Source: an uncultured Verrucomicrobia subdivision 3 bacterium (lineage in GTDB: Bacteria; Verrucomicrobiota; Verrucomicrobiia; Limisphaerales; UBA8199). Taken from it: 32,925 nt of DNA. Below the pieces are notes generated by a model. That model ran no database searches, was not told the origin of the DNA, and saw only the letters and a program-made list of their open reading frames with translations. The position numbers were made by a program, and so were the translations under genes. Below, one piece after another: positions 21,939 through 29,578 of the stretch. Within the stretch, counting starts at the first letter, position 1, and the number at the start of each line of letters is the position of its first letter. The stretch is from contig CAIWMU010000010.1 of assembly GCA_903913865.1 (NCBI GenBank), positions 1-32,925 of the forward strand, in the 5' to 3' direction.

Positions 21939-23807
21939 ATGAGCTCACCCTTGAGATTCACAGCCATTCTGCTGTTCCTCGCCGGGATCCTGACCGGTCG
22001 GGGAGACACCGTGTCCATTTTGGATCCGGGCGCGACGCGGCTGGATCTGGGACCCTCGCTCACCGTGTTCCGGGATACGGCCGACGTCTTCACCCTGAAG
22101 GATGCCCGCAAAGCCTACAAAAATGGCCGGTTCCAACCCGGTAAAAAGCCCAGACCGACCTTCGGCTTCACCCAAGACACCATCTGGGCACGGTTTGAAG
22201 TCCGCCATGACAGCCCCGATGAACAGCTCTGGTTCGCGGAATTGCAGACCTCCCGCATGGATGAGCTGGACTGGTATCTCATCCGGCCATCGGGGACGGT
22301 GGAACATGTCTCCACCGGGAACTACCGCGATCATTCCCCCGGAATGGTTGACGGCCCGACCCCTGTTTTTCAGTTGCGAATGGGTGCCGGGGAGCGTGTA
22401 GAGGTGTTTTTGCGCATCCGCTCGGAAACCTCCATTCATATCCCGCTCTCCATCTGGAGACCGGATGCGTTTGTAACCGCCAAAACCGTGCGGGACGGGT
22501 TGCTCACCTCCTTTTTCGGCTACCTTGCAGCGCTTATCCTCCTTTCCCTGGTGCTGAGCCTCTTCACCCGGGACAGGGGCTATGCCATCTATTCCCTCTC
22601 CCTGGCCGGCATTTTCATCGTTTACTTCATTCTCACCGGTTACTACACATGGCTCAATCTGCCGGGGAAGAGGCTGGCGGTCCACTCGGGGATTATCTGC
22701 TTCATTGAAATCACCCTCACCCTGATGCTGGTTTACCTCCGCTACTTTTTTGAACTGGCCCGAACGATGCCGGGTATCGACCGCTGGGTGCTCGGCATGA
22801 TCCGGGCCAACCCGGTGGTGGCCGCCATCCTGCTGCTGGGTCCCTACAGGATCATGGATCAGATCCTGATGCTGCAGATCTCCCTGCTGGGGATGTGCTC
22901 GCTGGCCGTGTCGATGCGGGCCTGGTGGCAGGGCAATCGGGTGGCCCGCTTTTACACATTGGCATGGTTGAGCTTCTGGTTGCTCTATGGCATCAGCACG
23001 GCGCAGATTCTGGGCTGGTTTCCGCAGCCCACCCTCCCGGAATTGCAGGCGGTCCTGGGCGTGGCCATCAGTGTCACCCTGTTCTTCCTGGCCATGGGGG
23101 ATCGGGTGCGCCAGGTTCGCGAGAACATGCAGCTCTTCCAACAGCAGGTTTTGGAACTGGAAAAGAAGGCCAGCCATGAATTGCAGCAGCAACTCCAGCA
23201 GCAGCAGCAGCTCATCCGGGACCTCCATGACGGCATCGGCGGTCTCACCACCAACGTGGTGATGCTCGCGGAGATGGGCTCCCGCGCCGCCACAAATGAC
23301 AAGGACCGGGGTTGTTTCCAACAAATCCGCGTGCTCGCCTCGGAGGGAGGGGCCGAAGTCCGCAGCCTCATGAGTTCAATGGATGCCCGGGACATCCAGT
23401 GGGCGGACCTCATCGTGGAGTGCAGGCGCCACGCCACGATGGTCCTCGCCGGACACGACATCGCCTTTGAACTCTCTGTGTCGGGCGATGTTGAGCAGCC
23501 GGGCCCGGGCCTTTTCCCGGGCATGTCCCTCTTCCGCGTGTTCAAGGAGTCCCTCACCAATGTGGTGAAGCACTCCGGAGCCAAAAAGGTGGCAGTCCGG
23601 ATGGAGTTCGAGAAGAACCGGTTTCGCATGACTGTCAAGGATGACGGCCGGGGCATACCCCCCGAAAAGGGATCCGGCCGGGGTCTGAAGAACATGACCT
23701 CCCGCATCGAGGAACTCGGAGGAACCGTCACCTGCCAAAACCGACAAGGGACCGAACTGGCTTTTGATATCCCGCTCCCGATGAAGAGTGCCGCCGCGCA
23801 GGAGTGA
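21939..23807 (+). CDS. 7TMR-DISM sensor histidine kinase
   Basis: A 622-residue membrane kinase. ATG 21939 gives a signal peptide (LRFTAILLFLAGILTG). The periplasmic part (about 25-180) resembles the 7TMR-DISMED2 domain: TIWARFEVRHDSPDEQLWFA, WYLIRPSGTVEHV, and a final VFLRIRSETS-IPLSIW segment. Seven hydrophobic helices follow (about 190-390), then a Gln-rich coiled coil (ELQQQLQQQQQ). The HisKA_3 dimerisation segment has phospho-acceptor His430 (RDLHDGIGG). The HATPase_c domain has N-box FKESLTNVVKHSGA, G1 VKDDGRGIP and G2 GRGLKNM. This is the NarX/DesK class that signals to LuxR-type regulators, and one follows 59 bp later. DISMED2 domains are thought to bind carbohydrate-like ligands, and the upstream secreted glycosidase fits that idea. 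The ligand is unknown. Confidence 0.88.
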   Translation: MSSPLRFTAILLFLAGILTGRGDTVSILDPGATRLDLGPSLTVFRDTADVFTLKDARKAYKNGRFQPGKKPRPTFGFTQDTIWARFEVRHDSPDEQLWFAELQTSRMDELDWYLIRPSGTVEHVSTGNYRDHSPGMVDGPTPVFQLRMGAGERVEVFLRIRSETSIHIPLSIWRPDAFVTAKTVRDGLLTSFFGYLAALILLSLVLSLFTRDRGYAIYSLSLAGIFIVYFILTGYYTWLNLPGKRLAVHSGIICFIEITLTLMLVYLRYFFELARTMPGIDRWVLGMIRANPVVAAILLLGPYRIMDQILMLQISLLGMCSLAVSMRAWWQGNRVARFYTLAWLSFWLLYGISTAQILGWFPQPTLPELQAVLGVAISVTLFFLAMGDRVRQVRENMQLFQQQVLELEKKASHELQQQLQQQQQLIRDLHDGIGGLTTNVVMLAEMGSRAATNDKDRGCFQQIRVLASEGGAEVRSLMSSMDARDIQWADLIVECRRHATMVLAGHDIAFELSVSGDVEQPGPGLFPGMSLFRVFKESLTNVVKHSGAKKVAVRMEFEKNRFRMTVKDDGRGIPPEKGSGRGLKNMTSRIEELGGTVTCQNRQGTELAFDIPLPMKSAAAQE

Positions 23808-23866
23808 CTCGGCACTTGAGGTTTTGCTGCTTCCGGTCAATGATAACCCACCAAACTGAACCAGAG

Positions 23867-24511
23867 ATGAACATTTGCATCATAGAGGATAACAAGCAGC
23901 TGCTCAAGAACCTCTGCCTTGTTCTGGCGGGTGAACCGGGATTTGCGGTGACCGGCAGCTACCCCTCGGCCGAGGATGCGCTTCTGGATTTCCCCTGGAA
24001 GGATGCCGATGTGATGCTGGTGGACATGGAGTTGCCCGGCATCTCCGGTGTGGAATTGATCCGCAGAACCGCCCCGGATCTTCCTCATCTCCAAATTTTG
24101 GTTCACACCATTTCCGAGGACAGCGAAACGGTTTTCGGCGCTCTCAAAGCCGGGGCGATGGGTTACCTCCTTAAAGGCTGCCCCCCTTCGGAACTGATCG
24201 ATTCCCTCCGCAGCATTAATGCCGGAGGCGCGCCGATGAGCCCCAGAATTGCCCGCAAGGTGATCCGGGACATGCAAAACCCCTCAGCTGCAACTGACAG
24301 CGAACTTCTCACCCAGCGGGAAAAGGATATTCTCGTGAGCCTCTCCCAGGGAAAGACCTATAAAGAGATGGGGGAGGCGCTCAATGTCAGCCCCAATACG
24401 ATCCATGCTCACATCAAGCATGTTTACGCCAAACTTCAGGCAGCCACACGCGCCGAAGCCCTCCAGAAGGCACGCCGTCTCGGAGTGATCTGGCCCGAGC
24501 AGGGAAAGTAA
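23867..24511 (+). CDS. NarL/FixJ-type response regulator
   Basis: A 214-residue two-domain DNA-binding regulator. ATG 23867 gives MNICIIEDN, the normal receiver start; the frame extends 21 codons further upstream without conservation. In the receiver domain (1-120) the acidic pair is Glu7-Asp8 and the phospho-acceptor is Asp53 (LVDMELPG). The switch Thr is in LVHTIS and the conserved Lys in YLLKG. The LuxR/GerE helix-turn-helix (about 145-205) reads LTQREKDILVSLSQGKTYKE, then VSPNTIHAHIKHVYAKL. It is the cognate partner of the preceding HisKA_3 kinase (59 bp apart, same strand). Candidate targets are the upstream glycosidase or the downstream sigma-factor cluster, but no binding-site repeat was identified. 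Confidence 0.9.
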   Translation: MNICIIEDNKQLLKNLCLVLAGEPGFAVTGSYPSAEDALLDFPWKDADVMLVDMELPGISGVELIRRTAPDLPHLQILVHTISEDSETVFGALKAGAMGYLLKGCPPSELIDSLRSINAGGAPMSPRIARKVIRDMQNPSAATDSELLTQREKDILVSLSQGKTYKEMGEALNVSPNTIHAHIKHVYAKLQAATRAEALQKARRLGVIWPEQGK

Positions 24512-24620
24512 TCGAGTCCCTTCCCGCTCGGCATCCCCACAGGATCTGCCGGTTCTGGCGAGACCACCGGATTCCTTGGATAACAATCCCGGACCGGTCC
24601 CCCGATCACACCCATATTCT

Positions 24621-24643
24621 GCCCGGCTGAATGAACGCCGGGC
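24621..24643. repeat. Perfect hairpin between regulator and sigma genes
   Basis: GCCCGGC (24621-24627) and GCCGGGC (24637-24643) flank a 9-nt loop in the 249-bp gap between the response-regulator stop and the sigma-factor start. No T-run follows, so termination is not certain. Confidence 0.4.
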
Positions 24644-24760
24644 TGCCCCAGCCCATCCAATCCGGAAACCTCATCCATCAACTGCGGGAGGTTTGTTGTA
24701 AAAAATGTGAGCCGGGATAGACAAAAAACGGTGACGGTGACGCTTACAGGATAACATCGC

Positions 24761-25279
24761 GTGAAAAGCGGTTCTGAGAATGAAAGCAATGTATGCAATG
24801 ACTGGGGAGGCTGGCTGGACCAGCACAGCCCGGGAATGCTCCTGTATGCACGGCAGCAAACCCGCTCCGAGGCGGATGCGCAGGATGTTCTCCAGGAGTC
24901 GGTTGTGGAGATTTGGCAGCGGCAGGATCGCGGTGATCTGCCCTCCCCTGCCCTCGTTTACGCCACCATCCGCCGGCGCGCAATCGACCTCGCACGAAGC
25001 CGGACCCGGCGGGAGACCCGGGAGGCGGGCGTGGCTGCCGATGCCCCGGTTGTCTGGTTCGACCCCAGTCCCGAATCCCGCGAGTGGGCCCGTTTGATAG
25101 AGGAATCCATGCGCGCCCTGCCTGAATATTACCGCGAGGTGGTCACACTCAAGATCTGGGGTGGGTTAACCTTCGCTGAGATCGCAACCACCCTGGACAT
25201 TCCAGCCAACACCGCAGCCTCCCGTTACCGCTACGGCATTGAGGCTCTCAAGGAGAACACAAAGGGGGCACTTTCATGA
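24761..25279 (+). CDS. ECF-type RNA polymerase sigma factor
   Basis: A 172-residue sigma-70 family protein with only regions 2 and 4, which directs RNA polymerase to a dedicated promoter set. Region 2 (about 25-85) has RSEADAQDVLQESVVEIWQR, ALVYATIRRRAIDLARS and the basic RTRRETRE end. Region 4 (about 115-168) has LPEYYREVVTLKIWGGLTFA, EIATTLDIPANTAASRYRYG and a final EALK. The GTG start at 24761 is preceded by AGGA 9 nt upstream. Its stop codon overlaps the ATG of the next gene (ATGA at 25276-25279). That coupling marks the next gene as its probable anti-sigma partner. The regulon is unknown; the PDZ protein downstream is a natural candidate. Confidence 0.88.
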   Translation: MKSGSENESNVCNDWGGWLDQHSPGMLLYARQQTRSEADAQDVLQESVVEIWQRQDRGDLPSPALVYATIRRRAIDLARSRTRRETREAGVAADAPVVWFDPSPESREWARLIEESMRALPEYYREVVTLKIWGGLTFAEIATTLDIPANTAASRYRYGIEALKENTKGALS

Positions 25280-25767
25280 ACGATTCTGAGCTCGATGCCT
25301 TTGAAAAGGAGCTGCGCCTCCTGCGCCCCTCCCGCCCGCCCGGGGCCCTCACGCGGCAACTCCTCGCTGCCGCACCCGCCCCGGCACCCGGCACCCGGAG
25401 CACGGCCTGTCACGAGAGCGGGAACAGTCCCGCCTGGCCTTTCGCCCAATGGTTTGGCTGGCTCGCGCCCACAATGGCGGTCCTCATTTGCGGCCTGTTT
25501 GTATGGATGTCTGAACAAAGGGTGTCAAAACAGGGCATCCCCGCCCACGGCATGGCGGATCGCCTGCGGGCGGACGATATCAGCGTGGATCAGCACCTCG
25601 TCTCCTCATTCGACGCCATCGCGGAACTCCCTGATGGCGAGCCTGTCCGGTTCCAATACCGGGAATGGCGGGATACGGTCAACGTGCGGGACTTGAGCCG
25701 GGGGGTGGCGATTCAAAGGGAATCCCCCCGGATTGAGGTCATCCCGGTCCGGTTCGAAACCTATTAA
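25276..25767 (+). CDS. Single-span membrane protein, probable anti-sigma factor
   Basis: 163 residues, no family recognised. The N-terminal ~55 residues are cytoplasmic in character (MNDSELDAFEKELRLLRPSR, then a Pro/Ala-rich stretch). One transmembrane helix follows (about 61-78, WLAPTMAVLICGLFVWMS). A C-terminal domain of about 85 residues is predicted to be periplasmic and contains DAIAELPDGEPVRFQYREW. There is no zinc-binding HxxxCxxC anti-sigma motif. The call rests on position: the ATG overlaps the sigma-factor stop codon, and one-helix topology with a short cytoplasmic N-terminus is usual for anti-sigma factors. The C-terminal segment recurs in form (substrate-like beta strands) in other PVC sigma-adjacent proteins, but I cannot name it. 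The PDZ gene follows 72 bp later. Confidence 0.55.
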   Translation: MNDSELDAFEKELRLLRPSRPPGALTRQLLAAAPAPAPGTRSTACHESGNSPAWPFAQWFGWLAPTMAVLICGLFVWMSEQRVSKQGIPAHGMADRLRADDISVDQHLVSSFDAIAELPDGEPVRFQYREWRDTVNVRDLSRGVAIQRESPRIEVIPVRFETY

Positions 25768-25839
25768 AACGGACGCGCAGCACAGAAAATTTAGAACCGA
25801 TCACAATTCACCATCAACAAAGGAAAGGAAGAAACGACG

Positions 25840-27012
25840 ATGAATACCAACCTTCACAAAATTCAAGGAATCGCATCCGGGTCCAGGCCTGTCACAGGGA
25901 ACTGGCCGGGGTGCCTGCTATGGCTGACCGCCTCGGCGGCACTTGCAACGCTCAGTGCCAGCGCCCTGCCACCTGCCAACTTGGCAGCAGACGGGGGCGG
26001 CGGTGGAGCATCAGTGGCGATCGCGGTGGCAGATGCCACCTCAGACGGCCCGGAAGCCAAAAAGGTCGTGATCACCCGTCTGGAGAAGCGGGAGGGAGTG
26101 GATATCGATGCCCGGAATGACTCCGCCTGGCTGGGTGTGGGTGTGGAGGAGGCGCCTGAATCGCTGGCCGCCCAACTGCAACTCCGCACAGGCGAAGGTC
26201 TCGTTGTCACGTATGTCTCCACAAACAGCCCCGCAGCCAAAGCCGGGATCAAAAAGAACGATGTCCTTTCAAAAATCGATGACCAGTTGCTTGTCCACCC
26301 CGCCCAGCTCCGGAAATTGATCCAGAGCCGGAAGGCTGGAGATCAGATCCGCATCACGGGCTATCGGCGCGCCGAGAAATTGACGGTCTCAGCCGTTCTG
26401 GAGAAGGCCCCGGCGAGCCTTGCCATGGACGGAGGGGCGGGCATCGGTGGGCTTATGGATCGCCAGGTTCAAGTCATCCATCTCAATAATGGTCTGGAGC
26501 GCCTGCACGAATCCCTCGCCAAAGCCGGGATCGATTCGGCTGACATCGCCGCCGAAATCCGGAAAAGCGTTGAGCAGGCCCAAAAGGAGGCGGGCGTGGC
26601 GCTCGACTCCGTCACCAACTCCAGAAAAATCGTGATCGACGCCCTGGTCGCCTCCGGGGGGGATGGTCCCGGTTCAGGATCCGTCACCAACTCCAAGCGG
26701 ATTGTCATCAACTCCCATGGCAAAGGCGGCCTGGATATCGACAAGAAAACGCGGATTTTCGTTACCCGAAATTCCGGCGAATCCCAAAACCTCGTGCGCA
26801 CCGACGAATCAGGCACCTACGTCCTCATCGCAAACCCCAAAAAACAACTCACAGTCCACGACAAGGATGGCAAACTCCTCTTCGATGGCCCTATTGAGAC
26901 TGAGGAAGATCAGGCAAAAGTCCCCGCCGCAGTCTGGGAAAAGGCAAAAGGCCTGGTTGACCAGCTGAAGACCCCCATAAAGGAGGGAACTCACCAGGTG
27001 GAAACACAATAA
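25840..27012 (+). CDS. Secreted PDZ-domain protein
   Basis: A 390-residue exported protein. The start has a good ribosome-binding site (GGAAG 8 nt upstream). A long signal sequence (about 1-45, hydrophobic core CLLWLTASAALATLSASAL) is followed by a Gly-rich spacer. One PDZ domain (about 90-185) shows AWLGVGVEEAPESLAAQLQL, GEGLVVTYVSTNSPAAKAGI and KKNDVLSKIDDQLL, like the PDZ of HtrA/DegP. No trypsin-like protease domain is present, so it is a binding or adaptor protein. After a helical segment, a sequence of the form SVTNS-[KR]-x-IVI occurs twice about 30 residues apart, with beta-rich sequence to the end. As the third gene of the sigma/anti-sigma cluster, closed by a strong terminator, it may act in an envelope-stress pathway. 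That role is inference. Confidence 0.8.
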   Translation: MNTNLHKIQGIASGSRPVTGNWPGCLLWLTASAALATLSASALPPANLAADGGGGGASVAIAVADATSDGPEAKKVVITRLEKREGVDIDARNDSAWLGVGVEEAPESLAAQLQLRTGEGLVVTYVSTNSPAAKAGIKKNDVLSKIDDQLLVHPAQLRKLIQSRKAGDQIRITGYRRAEKLTVSAVLEKAPASLAMDGGAGIGGLMDRQVQVIHLNNGLERLHESLAKAGIDSADIAAEIRKSVEQAQKEAGVALDSVTNSRKIVIDALVASGGDGPGSGSVTNSKRIVINSHGKGGLDIDKKTRIFVTRNSGESQNLVRTDESGTYVLIANPKKQLTVHDKDGKLLFDGPIETEEDQAKVPAAVWEKAKGLVDQLKTPIKEGTHQVETQ

Positions 27013-27036
27013 CAATAGCCCCCCCGGGCTGAACCC

Positions 27037-27094
27037 AAAACCGCCCCCACCAGCCCGGCTGAAAATTTAGCCGGAACAGTGGCGGGCGGTTTTT
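27037..27094 (+). terminator. Two-tier Rho-independent terminator
   Basis: The outer arms AAAACCGCCCCCAC (27037-27050) and GTGGCGGGCGGTTTTT (27079-27094) pair with small bulges. An inner hairpin CCGGCT/AGCCGG (27055-27060, 27069-27074) fills the centre. The structure ends in five T and closes the PDZ transcription unit. Confidence 0.85.
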
Positions 27095-27100
27095 CATTGG

Positions 27101-27131
27101 CAGGAAAAGGCATGGAATGTGCCTTTTGCTG
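27101..27131. promoter_or_regulatory. Dyad upstream of the gal operon
   Basis: CAGGAAAAGGCA (27101-27112) and TGCCTTTTGCTG (27120-27131) are inverted copies with one mismatch around a 7-nt spacer. It lies between the preceding terminator and the -35 of the symporter gene. It may be a regulator-binding site or a second hairpin terminator; the sequence cannot decide between these. Confidence 0.4.
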
Positions 27132-27179
27132 GGCGCAAGGGGCCCAAAAGCCGGGCCGGTTTGCGATCTACGCCGCTCC

Positions 27180-27209
27180 TTGACAAGGGTAAACGTTGTT
27201 TTCTACCCT
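27180..27209 (+). promoter_or_regulatory. Candidate gal operon promoter with overlapping dyad
   Basis: TTGACA (27180-27185) is a perfect -35. The -10 at 16-18 bp is weak (TCTACC/TACCCT, 27202-27209). Immediately after the -35, AGGGTA (27186-27191) and TACCCT (27204-27209) form an inverted repeat, and AAAC-GTT-GTTT (27191-27201) lies at its centre. A dyad with a central CG overlapping a promoter is typical of LacI/GalR-type operators. No regulator gene is nearby. The first ATG with good coding follows at 27234. Confidence 0.5.
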
Positions 27210-27233
27210 GATGCCGTTCGCAAATCTCAACTT

Positions 27234-29183
27234 ATGTACAACGTTCAACTCGGTTTCGTCGATTACGCTGTTCTGGCGATCTATGTGATTGCCGTGGTGG
27301 CCATTGGCTTCGCACTACAGCGCTACATGAAGAGTTCCTCAGACTTTCTGACCTCCGGCCGGTCCATTCCGGCATGGGTCACAGGTCTGGCGTTCATTTC
27401 AGCGAACCTCGGTGCGCTGGAACTGGTCGGAATGGCGGCCAGCGGCGCAAAGTATGGCATCGCCACCAGCCATTTCTACTGGGTCGGGGCGATCCCGGCC
27501 ATGATCTTCCTCGCAGTATTCATGATGCCGTTTTACTACGGATCCAAGGCCCGCTCGGTGCCCGAATACCTGAAGATGCGGTTTGATGAGCGCGTGCGTG
27601 CCCTGAATTCCATCGCCTTCGCAGTGATGACCGTCTTTGCCTCAGGCATCTCGATGAACGCCCTGGCCAAGCTGCTGAACCAGTTGCTGGGCTGGAACTA
27701 CCACGTCGCCCTCTGGGTCTGCTCCGCAGTGGTGCTCGTCTATGTGCTCAAGGGCGGCCTCACCTCCGCGATCTACACCGAGGTGCTCCAGTTCTTCATG
27801 ATCGTCCTCGGCTTCGCCCCGGTCGTTTACCTCGGCCTGAAGGATGTCGGTGGCTGGGGCAAGATGAATGCCTCGCTCCAGACTGTGGCGCAGAACCCGA
27901 TGGCTCTGAATCTCGGCGACAAGCCCTACCCGGCTGATGCATGGACCAGCGCGTGGGGCCCCCTCATGGGTGGCACCTCCACCAACCCCATGGGCGTGGA
28001 TCTGTTCGCAATGGTGTTCGGGTTGGGCTTCGTGCTCTCCTTCGGCTACTGGTGCACCAACTTTCTGGTGGTCCAGCGCGCCATGGCGGCCAAAAACATG
28101 ACCGCAGCCCGCCGCACCCCCCTGATCGCCGCCGTTCCGAAGATGATCTTCCCCATCCTCGTGATCGTTCCCGGCATGATCGCCGTGGCCCTGACCAGCA
28201 TGCCCGACAAGGGCTACCGCATCCCCCCGCCGATCGTGAGTGAGCAGGTTTATGACAATGCCGCCACGGTGGTGAAGGCTTCCGCCAGCCTTGATGCCAC
28301 CGCCGGGGTCGAAGCCGTGGCCAAGGCCATCGGCAAGAAGATGGACTCCGCCAAGGTCGCCACACTGCTGAAAGCCGCCCCCAAGATGACCGATACCGAG
28401 ATCAAGCAGGGCCTCTACAATGCCATCGCTGAATATGATTATGATGGTGTGATCCTCTCCCTCGTGAAGAAGTATTGCCCCACCGGTCTGCTCGGGCTGG
28501 CGCTGACCGCCCTTCTTGCCTCGTTCATGTCTGGCATGGCCGGGAATGTGACCGCCTTCAACACCGTCTGGACCTACGACCTCTATCAGGCCTACATCGC
28601 CCCCAACAAGAGCGACCAGCACTATTTCTGGATGGGCCGGGCCATCACGGTCGTCGGCATCCTCCTGAGCATCGCCTGCGCCTACTTTGCGGCGATGTAT
28701 AACAACGCCATGGACATCATTCAGCTGGTGTTCGGGTTCGTGAATGCCCCGCTGTTCGCCACGTTCCTGCTCGGCATGTTCTGGGCAAGAACCACCGGCA
28801 CCGGCGCCTTCCTCGGCCTTTTCGGCGGCATCGGCGGCTCGGCCATCTTCCACGCCCTCACGACAACCACCAGCAACCTCGATGCCTCCGGCCACGTTGC
28901 CAACGGCATGAAGGGTGGCTATCTGGGCCTCGTCCAGAAGTTCCCCAGCGAAATGGCCCAGAACTTCTGGCTGGCCAGCTTTGCATTCATCATCTGCCTC
29001 ACCCTCACCACCGTCATTTCCCTCGCTACAAAGCGCACCAAGACGGACGAGGAACTGCGCGGGCTGGTTTATTCGCTCACTCCAAAAATTCAGGACGAGG
29101 AAACCGCATGGTATCTCCGTCCCGCCACGCTGGGCATTGCGCTCCTCGTGTGCTGTGTGATTCTCAACATCATCTTCCGTTAA
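27234..29183 (+). CDS. Sodium:solute symporter (SSS), probable galactose transporter
   Basis: A 649-residue polytopic permease of the SSS/SGLT family, which couples Na+ entry to solute uptake. ATG 27234 starts just before the first helix (MYNVQLGFVDYAVLAIYVIA); upstream codons look non-coding. About 13-14 hydrophobic helices are visible. Family signatures include FLTSGRSIPAWVTGLAFISA, ARSVPEYLKMRFDERVRALN, VYVLKGGLTSAIYTEVLQFF, and GLLGLALTALLASFMSGMAG with the Na+-site region. A soluble loop of about 90 residues (about 325-415, rich in Ala/Lys) separates two helices and is longer than in the vibrio SGLT. It is followed 18 bp later by a small membrane protein, then galM and galK, so galactose or a galactoside is the likely cargo. 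Specificity is inferred from context. Confidence 0.88.
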   Translation: MYNVQLGFVDYAVLAIYVIAVVAIGFALQRYMKSSSDFLTSGRSIPAWVTGLAFISANLGALELVGMAASGAKYGIATSHFYWVGAIPAMIFLAVFMMPFYYGSKARSVPEYLKMRFDERVRALNSIAFAVMTVFASGISMNALAKLLNQLLGWNYHVALWVCSAVVLVYVLKGGLTSAIYTEVLQFFMIVLGFAPVVYLGLKDVGGWGKMNASLQTVAQNPMALNLGDKPYPADAWTSAWGPLMGGTSTNPMGVDLFAMVFGLGFVLSFGYWCTNFLVVQRAMAAKNMTAARRTPLIAAVPKMIFPILVIVPGMIAVALTSMPDKGYRIPPPIVSEQVYDNAATVVKASASLDATAGVEAVAKAIGKKMDSAKVATLLKAAPKMTDTEIKQGLYNAIAEYDYDGVILSLVKKYCPTGLLGLALTALLASFMSGMAGNVTAFNTVWTYDLYQAYIAPNKSDQHYFWMGRAITVVGILLSIACAYFAAMYNNAMDIIQLVFGFVNAPLFATFLLGMFWARTTGTGAFLGLFGGIGGSAIFHALTTTTSNLDASGHVANGMKGGYLGLVQKFPSEMAQNFWLASFAFIICLTLTTVISLATKRTKTDEELRGLVYSLTPKIQDEETAWYLRPATLGIALLVCCVILNIIFR

Positions 29184-29201
29184 TCGAAAGGAACTCGTTT
29201 T

Positions 29202-29441
29202 ATGGGTCTGGATATTCGCTGGCCAATCGGGATCATGTTCTCGTTGATTGGTGTCATCATGGTCGTTTACGGTTTGGCAACCGGGGGCGACGTTGAAATG
29301 TATAAACGCTCGCTGGGAATCAACGTCAACCTCTATTGGGGAATGATTCTGCTTGGGTTTGGGGTGTGGATGCTGCTTCTGGCCTCACGCGCCGCCAAAG
29401 CCGCCGCCGGCAAACCGGAACCCAAGTCCAGGAAGTCCTGA
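29202..29441 (+). CDS. Small two-helix membrane protein
   Basis: 79 residues, no named family recognised. It has two hydrophobic helices (about 8-27, PIGIMFSLIGVIMVVYGLAT; and about 42-62, VNLYWGMILLGFGVWMLLLA). They are joined by a short charged loop containing EMYKRSLGIN, and a basic tail follows (KPEPKSRKS). A Shine-Dalgarno AAAGGA lies 9 nt before the ATG, one of the clearer ones in the window. It is sandwiched between the symporter and galM in the same orientation, so an accessory role to the symporter (assembly, stability or regulation) is the simplest guess. Short proteins of this form follow SSS genes in other PVC genomes as far as I recall, without assigned function. Confidence 0.75.
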   Translation: MGLDIRWPIGIMFSLIGVIMVVYGLATGGDVEMYKRSLGINVNLYWGMILLGFGVWMLLLASRAAKAAAGKPEPKSRKS

Positions 29442-29463
29442 GCAGCGTTCCGCGCTGCGGAAC
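29442..29463. promoter_or_regulatory. Two mutually exclusive hairpins before galM
   Basis: GCAGCG/CGCTGC (29442-29447, 29453-29458) and GTTCCGC/GCGGAAC (29447-29453, 29457-29463) are perfect stems that share bases and cannot form together. They follow directly after the stop of the small membrane protein, in the 137-bp gap before galM. They could adjust relative expression of transport and catabolic genes or protect the upstream mRNA end. Confidence 0.35.
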
Positions 29464-29578
29464 AAACCGCGCCCCGCCCGGGAGATCCCTCCCCGGCTTT
29501 GAGCGTGGCAGTGAACTTGAGCCCGACCCGGCGGAACTTCCGGGATCGGGAAATCGGACACAACGCAGTCGAACCAAA

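Noticed and set aside
23160-23220. CAG-rich tract as a trinucleotide repeat locus
   Set aside because: It encodes the Gln-rich coiled coil just before the kinase dimerisation helix and is interrupted; ordinary coding sequence.
25276-25767. Zinc-binding anti-sigma (ZAS) factor
   Set aside because: The HxxxCxxC motif is absent; the anti-sigma call is kept only as a context-based inference.
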